From positions 496,001 to 560,000 of the forward strand of contig NZ_FOFI01000001.1 in NCBI RefSeq assembly GCF_900110605.1: 64,000 nucleotides of DNA, read 5' to 3'. Origin of the DNA: Epilithonimonas lactis (GTDB taxonomy: Bacteria; Bacteroidota; Bacteroidia; Flavobacteriales; Weeksellaceae). The translations under genes and the position numbers were made by a program. The notes below the pieces were generated by a model. That model was not told the origin of the DNA. It saw only the letters and a program-made list of their open reading frames with translations, and did not search any database. Below are positions 8,363 to 17,192 of this stretch, one piece after another; within the stretch, counting starts at the first letter, position 1, and each line of letters starts with the position of its first letter.

Positions 8363-9652
8363 ATGAATCTATCAAACCATATAAATTCAGCACAGAAAAC
8401 TTTCCTGGAATGGAAAAAAGTACCTTTCACAGAAAGACAAACATTACTTCTGAAACTCGCCGACGTTCTCGAAAAAGACAAAGAAAAATTCGCAAAACTC
8501 ATCACCACAGAAATGCACAAACCGATTTCCCAATCCATTGCAGAAATCGAAAAAAGCGCAGGAATGATAAGATATTATGCAAAAGCAGAAAACGTCCTGA
8601 AACCAGAGAAGATCAAAACAGAATTCGATGTTTCTGAAGTTCATTACGATGCGTTGGGAATTATTCTAGGCGTGATGCCTTGGAATTTTCCGTTCTGGCA
8701 AGTCCTGAGATTTGCAGTTCCAGCGATTTTGGCAGGAAATGTAGTCTTGCTGAAACACGCTTCCATCTGCTTCGAGAGTGGCGACGCGGTCGAGAAAGTT
8801 TTCAAAGATGCAGGTTTCCCAGAATATATTTTCCAAAATCTGAGAATTGGTCACGAAGAAATCAAAGAAATCCTGGAAAATCCATATGTACGTGGCGTAA
8901 GCTTGACAGGAAGCGAAAAAGCCGGTGCAAACGTTGCAGCGCTCGCAGGGAAAAATATCAAAAAATCTGTTCTGGAATTGGGCGGAAGTGATGCTTACAT
9001 TGTGTTGGACGATGCAGATGTAGAAAAAGCAGCAACAGAAGCACCAAGCGGAAAACTTCAAAATACAGGTCAGGTTTGTAATGCGGCGAAACGTTTCATC
9101 GTGCATCAAAAAGTGGAGAAAGATTTTGTTCCGAAATTCGTAGCGGAATTTAACTCATATCAACCAGCTGACCCTTTCAATAAGGAAACGAAGCTGAGCA
9201 AAATGGCAAGACCAGATTTGGCGGACGAACTGGAAAGCCAGTACAAAAAAGCTTTGAGAAACGGGGCAGAAGTGGTTTTGGCCCTAGAACGTATTTCGGA
9301 GAGTGAGTTTCGTCCCGGAATCATCTTGGTGAAGGAAGGTAATCCGATTTTGCAGGAAGAACTATTCGGGCCTTTGGCAATGCTGATGGTTGGGAAAGAT
9401 GATGAGGAGATTCTGAAACTGGCGAATGACATTCCGTTTGGATTGGGAAATTCGGTTTGGACGAAAGATAAGAAACGCGCACAGTTCTTCATAGAAAACC
9501 TGGAATCTGGAACTGTTTCCATCAACAAATCTACAAGTTCTGATGCTAGACTTCCTTTCGGCGGTGCCAAATCCTCTGGTTACGGCGTTGAGTTGTCTTT
9601 GCACGCCATCAAGGAATTTACGCAAATCAAAACGGTGGTTGGAAATATTTAG
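8363..9652 (+). CDS. NAD(P)-dependent aldehyde dehydrogenase, succinate-semialdehyde type
   Basis: A 429-residue cytoplasmic aldehyde dehydrogenase that oxidises an aldehyde to an acid. The general-base Glu is E205 in LELGGSD and the nucleophile is C239 in NTGQVCNAAKR; the cofactor-binding phrase GVSLTGSEKAG precedes them, and the C-terminal LPFGGAKSSGYG is typical. The PWNFPFWQ sequence near residue 110 is also standard. It is somewhat shorter than the 450-480 residues of most GabD/Sad enzymes, as in the short succinate-semialdehyde dehydrogenase group. It stands alone, with a strong terminator after it. Confidence 0.88.
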   Translation: MNLSNHINSAQKTFLEWKKVPFTERQTLLLKLADVLEKDKEKFAKLITTEMHKPISQSIAEIEKSAGMIRYYAKAENVLKPEKIKTEFDVSEVHYDALGIILGVMPWNFPFWQVLRFAVPAILAGNVVLLKHASICFESGDAVEKVFKDAGFPEYIFQNLRIGHEEIKEILENPYVRGVSLTGSEKAGANVAALAGKNIKKSVLELGGSDAYIVLDDADVEKAATEAPSGKLQNTGQVCNAAKRFIVHQKVEKDFVPKFVAEFNSYQPADPFNKETKLSKMARPDLADELESQYKKALRNGAEVVLALERISESEFRPGIILVKEGNPILQEELFGPLAMLMVGKDDEEILKLANDIPFGLGNSVWTKDKKRAQFFIENLESGTVSINKSTSSDARLPFGGAKSSGYGVELSLHAIKEFTQIKTVVGNI

Positions 9653-9691
9653 ATAAGCGCTTTGACTCAGCTCAATGTGCCGATTATAATA

Positions 9692-9735
9692 ATAAAAAAC
9701 CCTTTCAAGATAATCTTTGAAAGGGTTTTTGTTTT
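9692..9735 (+). terminator. Intrinsic terminator after the aldehyde dehydrogenase gene
   Basis: AAACCCTTTCAA and TTGAAAGGGTTT form a long perfect stem with a short loop, followed by a T-rich tail. Confidence 0.85.
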
Positions 9736-9772
9736 ATTTGAATGACAAATCTTCTTTTGAAGACCAATCCCA

Positions 9773-9861
9773 TAGCCCCGATAGTAACGGTTACCCCACA
9801 GCAGGCGTTGGGAAAAGCCTTGGCGCGAGGAGTAATAGTGGATAGCGGGATCAAGCTCCTA
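9773..9861. repeat. Structured intergenic element with AGCCCCGATAG and GGATAGCGGGA ends
   Basis: This 89-bp G/C-rich element stands out in A/T-rich intergenic DNA. It starts AGCCCCGATAGTAACGG and ends GGATAGCGGGATCAAGCTCC, and lies between two convergent genes, 7 bp from the stop of the transpeptidase gene. I see one copy in the window. Elements with these ends appear familiar to me from other flavobacterial genomes, but I cannot confirm this here. Confidence 0.5.
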
Positions 9862-9867
9862 GAAAAC

Positions 9868-10896
9868 TTAATTCATATTTGCTGATAGCTGATTCTGGCT
9901 TTTTAGATTGGCGAGAGAATCTGCTTTTGCTTTTTTCTCAGCTATAACCTGCTGAATCACAATGTCTCTGTTTTCCTGCTCCTTCATAATGGTTGCAAGA
10001 TGAGGTTCTATGATTTTGTTCATTTCGTCTTCGGAAATGTTGTTAGCTTCCGGCGAATCTAGAAGTTTTTTCCAAGGTCGTCTCTTGCCCCAAGGATAAT
10101 CCCCGTAAACGATAACTGGCGTTCCCTTTGCTCTTTCTGTTGCTCCGCCTTTGTTCAGAACCCAATTGTCTACCCAGGTGTACATCCATTTGGCGTCTTC
10201 CTCCAACATCCGTAGACAGGCGTGCGAAGCTGGATATCCGGGCATTGCGTACTGATGCCAGCCGATGCCGTCAAAATTGGCAATATTCACGTTCCATCGT
10301 AGTTTCCACTCATCGCTGACGGTGGAGATGGCGACTTCTTTTTTCCAGTTGGCGAACATCAAACCAGTTTTGGTCTTGGTGGCTTTTTTGCCCATACTGG
10401 TTGGTCCCCATTTCACGATGTTTCCGTACTCATAAACGCCGTACGCCTGAATCGGGTAGGAGAAGAATACGAATTTTTTCACATTTTCCAGACTCGTGAT
10501 GTGGCCTGGAAATGGTGAGTATATCAGGAAGTCGTCCTCGATTTTTGCGGGAACAACCAAGGTGTCTGCAGCGCCGATGTTGGCTTTGTCCAGACGATTA
10601 AGCGCAAGAATCGTGTAGAGTGCTTTGCCGGTAAATTCTTTTTTGTTCTTTTGAGAAACGGAGTCGGTGCTTTTGTAGACCCAAGGGAAAAATCCGAAAT
10701 CTTTTCTTGGGATGACCACGTCTGGAACTTTTGGTTTTTCGTCTTCTTTTTTCTCTTCCTCTTTTTTGTCATCGGAACCCAAAATGTCCGTGATAGGATT
10801 GTCTTTTGTCTCGGAAGGTACATTTTCGTCCTTTTTACATTGAACCAAAATTAAGCTCGAGGCGATAAATAAAGGAAGTAGGTTTTTAATTTTCAT
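9868..10896 (-). CDS. L,D-transpeptidase (YkuD family) lipoprotein
   Basis: A 342-residue lipoprotein likely held in the cell envelope, where it would cross-link or modify peptidoglycan. The lipobox LILVQC places the lipidated Cys at residue 20. A charged linker with DDKKEEEKKEDEK follows. The catalytic motif is HQYAMPGYPASHACLRM, with nucleophile C227 and the preceding His; SHACLRM is the family SHGC(V/L)RM with Ala for Gly. The C-terminal 60 residues are charged and helical. The start at 10896 begins the signal peptide; the in-frame extension to 10947 lacks support. Confidence 0.85.
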   Translation of the reverse strand: MKIKNLLPLFIASSLILVQCKKDENVPSETKDNPITDILGSDDKKEEEKKEDEKPKVPDVVIPRKDFGFFPWVYKSTDSVSQKNKKEFTGKALYTILALNRLDKANIGAADTLVVPAKIEDDFLIYSPFPGHITSLENVKKFVFFSYPIQAYGVYEYGNIVKWGPTSMGKKATKTKTGLMFANWKKEVAISTVSDEWKLRWNVNIANFDGIGWHQYAMPGYPASHACLRMLEEDAKWMYTWVDNWVLNKGGATERAKGTPVIVYGDYPWGKRRPWKKLLDSPEANNISEDEMNKIIEPHLATIMKEQENRDIVIQQVIAEKKAKADSLANLKSQNQLSANMN

Positions 10897-11012
10897 AGGA
10901 TTCTTAGTGTTTTTTTTCAGCCTGAATATAAACAAAAAGAGTACCATTTGGAAATTAAAAAAGGTTTCAACTTATAAATGTGGAAAATTTAATTATCAAT
11001 ATCAATAATCGT

Positions 11013-11975
11013 TTATGACTTGTCAATAATGTTTTTGATGATTTGTTTGGCGTGGATTCTGGAATTTTCTATAAACCAGAGATGCGTGTCCTTTCCACCA
11101 CAAACGACACCTGCGAGATATATTCCTTCGATATTGCTTTCCATTGTCTCGGGATTGTAATTGGGATTCAGACATTCGTTTTGTAAATCTACTCCAATAT
11201 TTTGGAGGAAATTAAAATCGGGCAGATAGCCTGTCATTGCAAGGACAAAGTCATTTTCTATTTCTTTGATGTCGCCAGTTTCGGTTTTGAAGATGACGGA
11301 ATGTTCTTTCACTTCCAAGAGCTCAGCGCCGAAAAAAGCCTTGATGCTGCCTTCTTTGATTCGGTTTTCGATGTCTGGTTTGACCCAATATTTGACGCTT
11401 GGTGAGATTTCATTTTTACGGACAATCATTGTCACGTTTCCTCCTTTTCGGTAAATTTCCAAAGCAGCATCCACCGAAGAATTACTGGAGCCTATGACCA
11501 CAACGTTTTGAAATGCGTAAGGATAAGGTTCTGTGTAATAATGCTTGACCTTAGGCAAATCTTCGCCTGGAATGTCCATCATATTAGGGATATCATAGAA
11601 ACCTGTGGCGATGATGACATTTTTGGCAAAGTAAATCTGTTTACTCGTTTCGACCTGGAAAAAAGTTGATTTCTCAATATTCAGAACTTTCTCATACGGT
11701 CTGATGTTAAGTTCTTTTTGACGCGCAATGCCTTGGTAATATTCCAGGGCATCTTGTCTGCCAGGTTTTGGTTTGGTGGTGATGAATGGAATTTCGTCAA
11801 TCTCCAAACGGTCAGCCGTCGAGAAAAAAGTCATATACAAAGGATAGTTGTAAAGGCTGTTCGCCACTGTTCCTTTCTCTATAATGATATATTTTAAATT
11901 ATTTTTTTTCGCTTCCAGAGCGCTTGCCAAGCCAATTGGTCCGCCGCCAACAATAAGAACATCGTATAATTCCAT
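11013..11975 (-). CDS. ypdA: YpdA family FAD-dependent oxidoreductase (putative bacillithiol disulfide reductase)
   Basis: A 320-residue cytoplasmic flavoprotein of the thioredoxin-reductase superfamily. The FAD site is VGGGPIGLASALEA at residues 9-22 and the NADPH site is VIGSSNSSVDAALE near residue 150. There is no CxxC pair, as expected for YpdA, which in Firmicutes reduces bacillithiol disulfide. A C-terminal LAGVVCGG contributes to FAD binding. It lies 25 bp downstream of the large T9SS gene, but has its own -7 element. Whether this organism makes bacillithiol must be judged from genes outside the window. Confidence 0.85.
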   Translation of the reverse strand: MELYDVLIVGGGPIGLASALEAKKNNLKYIIIEKGTVANSLYNYPLYMTFFSTADRLEIDEIPFITTKPKPGRQDALEYYQGIARQKELNIRPYEKVLNIEKSTFFQVETSKQIYFAKNVIIATGFYDIPNMMDIPGEDLPKVKHYYTEPYPYAFQNVVVIGSSNSSVDAALEIYRKGGNVTMIVRKNEISPSVKYWVKPDIENRIKEGSIKAFFGAELLEVKEHSVIFKTETGDIKEIENDFVLAMTGYLPDFNFLQNIGVDLQNECLNPNYNPETMESNIEGIYLAGVVCGGKDTHLWFIENSRIHAKQIIKNIIDKS

Positions 11976-11979
11976 AACC

Positions 11980-11987
11980 CAAATTTA
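11980..11987 (-). promoter_or_regulatory. -7 element immediately before ypdA
   Basis: The minus strand reads TAAATTTG, followed by GGTT and then the ATG. The transcript would have almost no leader. Confidence 0.45.
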
Positions 11988-12000
11988 CGGCTTTTTGGCA

Positions 12001-15000
12001 TTAATTTCTATTTTTTAAAAGGATCCAGCCAGTAAGCACTTTATCAGGCAACGTGATGATGTACCAATAGCTGGCTGTCGGCAGAGCTCTTCTGTTGAAT
12101 GTTCCATCCCAAGTGAAACTGCTTGTGCTGGATTGATCATAGACCAATACACCATTTCTGTCGTAGATTTTAACTGTGGATGGAATATCTTTGAAAACAT
12201 CCAGGTCTTTGAAAATCCATCTGTCATTCACGCCATCATCATTAGGCGTTATCACATTATTGATATTGACAGAAAGGCCATCTCTTGTGAGTCCAAGACA
12301 ATCGGAGTTTTCGAATCTGACATAGAATCGAACAGGACCTGGCGTGAGGTTTTCAAAGATATTGGAGTCTTGCCAAGTGATGCCATCAATGGAATAAACA
12401 ATTTTTCTGCTTCCAGTTGCAATCACCTGATAGGATGTCGCGCTTAGTCCGTCCAATTCTTTGATGATAGGCACTTCATAAGCCAGCACATCAAAAGTTT
12501 CTGTGTAAGTACAGTTGTTAGCAATACGAATTGTGAGTGAGTATTGACCTTCAACTTTGATGTCATCTATAAATTTACCAGTAGATATGATCTCTCCTGC
12601 CGGATTTCTCCAAATATATTCGATTGGGCTTAGATAAGAAAGATCTGGTTCAATTCTGATTCCGACACCAGGACAAAAATAGTAAGGTGGCAATTCAAAC
12701 GCTGGTGTATTCTTTAATGTGATATTGATTTGAACCAATGCAGGACAAAAACTGGTACTCTCAACTTTGACGAAAATGACAGGTGGTTGAATCTTATTGT
12801 TGTAAGAATAAGCAGTTGGTGTTGTGATCTTATTTGTATTTTTATTCAAATCATCCAGAGTCGGATAGTAGGAATAGATGGCTGTAGAATTGTAGATTTC
12901 ACTTTCGAATTGGGTTAGATTCAATGTCTCTAAGCCGTCATTGGCTTCATCACATTGCTCTAGGGCAAAATTATCACTGGTCACAGGAAGTACAGGCCCT
13001 GACGTGAAATCTATCGTGGAAGGCAAGGTAAAACATCCTACCAGATTTTCTACCAGAACATAGATCCTGTTGGGAAATGGAACTGGAGAAAAGTTTTCTG
13101 GATCTTGGATTGGATTGTTGCTCAAAACATCCGCCTCCGTCAGAAAAAACATAAAGTGATTTTCCGGATCTGTTTCGCTCACCATATTTCTAGTGTACTG
13201 TGGTAAAAGCAAATTAACTTCCGGATTACCATCCAAGTTGCTATCACAAACCTGAATTGTTGATGGAATGGCTTTTGGTGGGAAGTAGGTCTTTAAAATA
13301 ATAGATGATACAGAAAAACAGTGTGTATTTTTTGATTCGAATCTTGCCCAAAAAGTAATCGTGTTGACGTACGTGGTTTGAAGATTTGATACGGAATTTG
13401 TGCCTAGAACTGCGTCTTCCCTAGTAGCGTAATAGGTAACGTCCATATCAGCTAGCGTGTCTGTATTCTGAGCAGTGATGAACATATCGGCTTTCGCTTC
13501 GTTCAGGTCATATGTTTCGCCGTAGTCGTAACCTTTGTCGCATTTTGCAATGATCGTGGGTTGGATCTTGACAGTCGGTAAAAAATTAAAATTAATAGTG
13601 ATCTTCGCTACGGCGTAGCAGGCTCCTCTCGAAATCTGAACATAGACATCCGTGCTTTCAGTAAGTGGAAATGCGGTCGGATCTGCAATTCCGTTGCTAA
13701 AGATACGGGTACTTGAATCATAATTTCTGTAATAAGTGTAGGTGAAAACTTCTGAACCAGAATATATCTCAGTTTGATATTGTGTCAGATCATAAGGTTC
13801 GGAACCATCATTGTTGTTGTCGCAGATCAATCCCAGATTTGCAGTCACTGCTTCTTTGCTAAGGACTGGACTGCCGACAAGGGTCAAAGTTATTGGATAA
13901 ACGCGGTAGCAGTCACCGTTGTCCGCTTCCATATCCAAACGAACGTAGACCACTGCTGGAGAATTGGAGCTGGTAAGAAGGAACGTCGTGATCTCGCCTG
14001 TGTCTGCATTCGCACTTGTAGCATCGCTAAAATAACTAACTGTTACGGGCTGACTTCCGGCAATGGCGCCATTCAATATGTTCAATGTGACATTTTCTGT
14101 TCCGTCATTTTGGAAGTCACAGATATCATGTTCTTTCTCTGCAATCGGATTTCGAAGTTCTATCGTTATTTTTTTGACGGTGAAGCAGCCATCAGAATTC
14201 TCGAATCTCACAAAATAGACGTACGTAAGATGGTCGCCGTCATCTGTTAGGATTTGAATTGGCGGAACTGATTCTATTTCATTTGGTACGGTCGCGTCGT
14301 TTTCGGTTTTGTAGAAGGTGACTTTGGTGATGTCTGAGATCGGTGAGATCAGCATTTCCGGATAGATGGTGTTCAGGTCCACGGTAAAGTCTTCCGTTCC
14401 ATCAAAGCAATATAGCTTTTTAATATCTATGGCTTCGATCTTGTCCAGAAATGTAATGTTCATATTTACAATTCCGATAGAAAAGCAGCCACTTCGGTTT
14501 GTCACCCTTGCGTATACTGTATATTGGCCACCTCTGATATTGGATATCCCGGCACCACCAGCTTCCGCCGCGGCCATTGAACTGTAATATCTTACCATGA
14601 GTGTTGGGTCGGTGGTGATGAGAGATGTTAGGGTATTAAAATCAAATACCTCAGTATTGTCGGCGTTGTTATCACAAACAGTATTATTATAGTTAATAGG
14701 ACTGTTGATGATTGGTGCATCACCGCCTGTACTGTAAGTGATGTCGATATCATCGCTCAATGTAAAATTGGATCCGCAGACCAAATAGTTGAGTGTTACC
14801 GTATATTTATCCGTTTGTGTAGGGCACGCGTTGATGGTCGCGCCACTTCCAACCGTTTGGCCAGCTGCATTTTTCCACGTGATGCTTGGTAGAACGATTG
14901 CGCCATCGGGAGTATATTTCCAACTCTCATTATCAGTTTGCCAGATTCCTCTATTTCTTCCAGTTGGTGATAGTCCGTCGTCTCCTGCAGCATTCATGGT

Positions 15001-15675
15001 GCCAATCAATGATTCCTTGAAACGCGCCGTAGCACATGGTAGTGGTTTGTTCTCGATGTTGATCTCAATTTCGTTGGAGAATTCTGATAGGACAATTTGA
15101 AAGGTGGAAGTCTCTGTACAACCAGTCAATCTTGCTTTGTAGTAATTGATTACAAATTTTCTGCAAGGAGCTGTTCCGACCACGGAGTAGTAGATCTCTG
15201 AATCATCGGTATTAGAAAATATCAAATCCTGCATGGTACCGAAAATGGAGTTTTTTGGTAACAGCGGGCTGGGATTATCGGCCAAAAGATTTGGATTGCT
15301 TGAAAGTCCAGCTTGCGTGGTGTCAAATGTTATAAAGCCATTCGTACTGATCACGAATTTGTTATAAGTTCCGCCGTAAAAACAAAAATTGAAAGGTAAC
15401 GGGATAACGCCTGAGAAGCTATCATCTGAATTAGCATTGAGTGGTGTTCCTTGATCAAAAGGAATGACCGGAGCGTAAGTTTGAGGTGCTACTTTGTAGG
15501 AAGTTGTCAACGTAGTTGTAGGAACATTGGTTGTCAATTCGATACAGGCACCGGTCCCACATGTAAGTTGCGCCGATGTGTTTCCAAAAATATCAGTTGC
15601 GGTAATGGGGGAACAGATCTGTGAATTGAAAAATTGAGTGCTTAGTAATGCAATCAGCGCTATTATCAGTTTCAT
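12001..15675 (-). CDS. Large secreted protein with seven repeats and a T9SS type B sorting domain
   Basis: A 1224-residue cell-surface or secreted protein. Residues 1-19 are a signal peptide. An N-terminal beta-sandwich region (about 85-230) contains NFCFYGGTYNKFVISTNG. From about residue 330 to 1000 a Cys-Asp motif of the form CDxNxDGxExxxL recurs seven times, near residues 333, 425, 521, 622, 717, 814 and 911, so a module of about 97 residues is repeated. The last 90 residues start VITPNDDGVNDRW and end with a Trp- and Lys-containing strand; this is the gliding-motility-associated (type B) C-terminal domain that directs export by the type IX system. Its role is probably adhesion or surface structure. 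The length and repeats make a function guess beyond that unsafe. Confidence 0.9.
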   Translation of the reverse strand: MKLIIALIALLSTQFFNSQICSPITATDIFGNTSAQLTCGTGACIELTTNVPTTTLTTSYKVAPQTYAPVIPFDQGTPLNANSDDSFSGVIPLPFNFCFYGGTYNKFVISTNGFITFDTTQAGLSSNPNLLADNPSPLLPKNSIFGTMQDLIFSNTDDSEIYYSVVGTAPCRKFVINYYKARLTGCTETSTFQIVLSEFSNEIEINIENKPLPCATARFKESLIGTMNAAGDDGLSPTGRNRGIWQTDNESWKYTPDGAIVLPSITWKNAAGQTVGSGATINACPTQTDKYTVTLNYLVCGSNFTLSDDIDITYSTGGDAPIINSPINYNNTVCDNNADNTEVFDFNTLTSLITTDPTLMVRYYSSMAAAEAGGAGISNIRGGQYTVYARVTNRSGCFSIGIVNMNITFLDKIEAIDIKKLYCFDGTEDFTVDLNTIYPEMLISPISDITKVTFYKTENDATVPNEIESVPPIQILTDDGDHLTYVYFVRFENSDGCFTVKKITIELRNPIAEKEHDICDFQNDGTENVTLNILNGAIAGSQPVTVSYFSDATSANADTGEITTFLLTSSNSPAVVYVRLDMEADNGDCYRVYPITLTLVGSPVLSKEAVTANLGLICDNNNDGSEPYDLTQYQTEIYSGSEVFTYTYYRNYDSSTRIFSNGIADPTAFPLTESTDVYVQISRGACYAVAKITINFNFLPTVKIQPTIIAKCDKGYDYGETYDLNEAKADMFITAQNTDTLADMDVTYYATREDAVLGTNSVSNLQTTYVNTITFWARFESKNTHCFSVSSIILKTYFPPKAIPSTIQVCDSNLDGNPEVNLLLPQYTRNMVSETDPENHFMFFLTEADVLSNNPIQDPENFSPVPFPNRIYVLVENLVGCFTLPSTIDFTSGPVLPVTSDNFALEQCDEANDGLETLNLTQFESEIYNSTAIYSYYPTLDDLNKNTNKITTPTAYSYNNKIQPPVIFVKVESTSFCPALVQINITLKNTPAFELPPYYFCPGVGIRIEPDLSYLSPIEYIWRNPAGEIISTGKFIDDIKVEGQYSLTIRIANNCTYTETFDVLAYEVPIIKELDGLSATSYQVIATGSRKIVYSIDGITWQDSNIFENLTPGPVRFYVRFENSDCLGLTRDGLSVNINNVITPNDDGVNDRWIFKDLDVFKDIPSTVKIYDRNGVLVYDQSSTSSFTWDGTFNRRALPTASYWYIITLPDKVLTGWILLKNRN

Positions 15676-15887
15676 ATTTCACACTTTAATTATTGTCAAA
15701 ATTAGTTAAAATATATCATTATCATAACATAATTTGCTTTAATAATTAATTATGGTAATGTTATCTCAATCATGCAAAAGATGCTTTTGTATTAGTGGTT
15801 GGGTATTAATTTTTTTTGAGTTATTTTTGACAGAGTAGTTTCGATGAGAGATCTTGGAACTATGGCAAATTTTGATAAAAATTAATT

Positions 15888-16499
15888 ATGAAAATCAACG
15901 CATTAATATTCTTGGTCGTTCTAACGGGTTGCAATAAAGTTGACCCTAATACGGCAATCATACCAAAAGCTAAGCCAGACACCTTGGTTAAAAAGGAAAA
16001 TTCGGAAGAAAAGACGATTATTAATATTAATACCGAAATAATAAACCTTCTAAAGCAGAAAAATCATAAAAAACTCTCATCTTATATCCATCCAGAAAAA
16101 GGAATTCACTTTTCGATGTACAGCTTTGTTTCGGATAAGGACAAGAGTTTTTCCAAAGCGGATTTCGAAAAATATATTGATGCTGATGAGAAATTCACCT
16201 TCGGTCACAAAGATGGTTCCGGTGCGATCTACACCGTTTCACTCAAAGATTATCTAAAGGATTGGGTTTACAAAAAAGATTTCAGCACGGCTAAGGTCAA
16301 TTACAATAATTTTGAAGGAAAAGGGAATAGCCTGAACAATGTCAAAGAAAAATATCCCAACGCAGTAACTGTTGAAAATTACCTTGCTGGGACAGTGGAG
16401 TATTCTTATATGGATTGGAATAGTTTGATTTTGGTCTTCGAAAAGATTGATGATCAGTATTATTTAGTTTCGATTTGTAATAACCAATGGACGGTTTAA
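15888..16499 (+). CDS. Hypothetical lipoprotein
   Basis: A 203-residue protein with a lipobox (VLTGC, lipidated Cys at residue 15) and no domain I can name. A linker of about 35 residues precedes a mixed alpha/beta region with LSSYIHPEKGIHFS near residue 65, and it ends with YYLVSICNNQWTV. Similar small lipoproteins with such a Tyr-Ile-His-Pro phrase occur in Bacteroidetes without known role. Its stop is 15 bp from the convergent lipocalin gene. Confidence 0.75.
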   Translation: MKINALIFLVVLTGCNKVDPNTAIIPKAKPDTLVKKENSEEKTIININTEIINLLKQKNHKKLSSYIHPEKGIHFSMYSFVSDKDKSFSKADFEKYIDADEKFTFGHKDGSGAIYTVSLKDYLKDWVYKKDFSTAKVNYNNFEGKGNSLNNVKEKYPNAVTVENYLAGTVEYSYMDWNSLILVFEKIDDQYYLVSICNNQWTV

Positions 16500-16514
16500 T
16501 CGTGTGAGTAAGCG

Positions 16515-17054
16515 CTATTGTTTGACCCAGATCAACTTCGAGGTGTCATAGCCAACTGATTTTGCTTTTTCCAAAAATCTCGTTTTGATATCTTCTGGAA
16601 TTGTTTTTTCTCTAGAAAGGATCCAAAGGTAATCCAGGTTTTTTCCTGCAACCAAGGCGTATTTGTAATTCTCGTCCAGGTCGATCACATTGTAGCCTGA
16701 CCAAAATGGTTTGAAAAAGGAAACTTTCAATCGCGCTTCGTTCTCAGCATTCACAAACTTGGCTTCGCCCGTGCTTTGTTTCCATTCTTTTTTGACGTAA
16801 TCATAACCTCGGTTTTCAACTTTAATCGTGCCGTCTGGATTTTTGGAATAAGTTGCCGTCACTTGGTCCATGTTTTTTTCAAATTTATAATCGAATCTGG
16901 CAATTTCGTACCATTTTCCAAGGTATTTTTCAGATTCAAAATTCTGAATGGCTGTGGCCTTTTCCGGGATTCCCGCTGAACAAGAATTTAAAAGTATTAA
17001 TCCTAAAATTCCCAATGATACAGGGATTCCTATTTTTAAAAAAGAATTTTTCAT
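16515..17054 (-). CDS. blc: Lipocalin family lipoprotein (Blc-like)
   Basis: A 179-residue outer-membrane lipoprotein of the bacterial lipocalin family. The signal peptide ends with LLNSC and lipidated C25. The first lipocalin motif is YLGKWYEIARFDYKFE (about 44-59), and the YALVAGKNLDYLWILSR phrase near residue 130 is the conserved third region of Blc. These proteins bind fatty acids or lysophospholipids in the envelope. The promoter at 17089 gives it a leader of about 28 nt. Confidence 0.92.
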   Translation of the reverse strand: MKNSFLKIGIPVSLGILGLILLNSCSAGIPEKATAIQNFESEKYLGKWYEIARFDYKFEKNMDQVTATYSKNPDGTIKVENRGYDYVKKEWKQSTGEAKFVNAENEARLKVSFFKPFWSGYNVIDLDENYKYALVAGKNLDYLWILSREKTIPEDIKTRFLEKAKSVGYDTSKLIWVKQ

Positions 17055-17088
17055 TTGATAATATTTCTTCCATCAATTCAAAAATAGT

Positions 17089-17096
17089 TCCATTAA
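17089..17096 (-). promoter_or_regulatory. -7 element for the lipocalin gene
   Basis: The minus strand reads TATTTTTG, matching TAnnTTTG, about 35 bp upstream of the ATG at 17054. No -33 TTTG is evident. Confidence 0.45.
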
Positions 17097-17192
17097 AAGT
17101 AGATTACAGAATGCTTTGTTATTATTTAATATTATTAATGATAATTAAATTATTTGGTTAATTTTACGAATTATTAATTATAATTATTCGAA

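Noticed and set aside
9773-9861. tRNA gene
   Set aside because: No cloverleaf with T-loop GTTCAAAT or the right stem lengths can be formed; the element lacks the anticodon arm.
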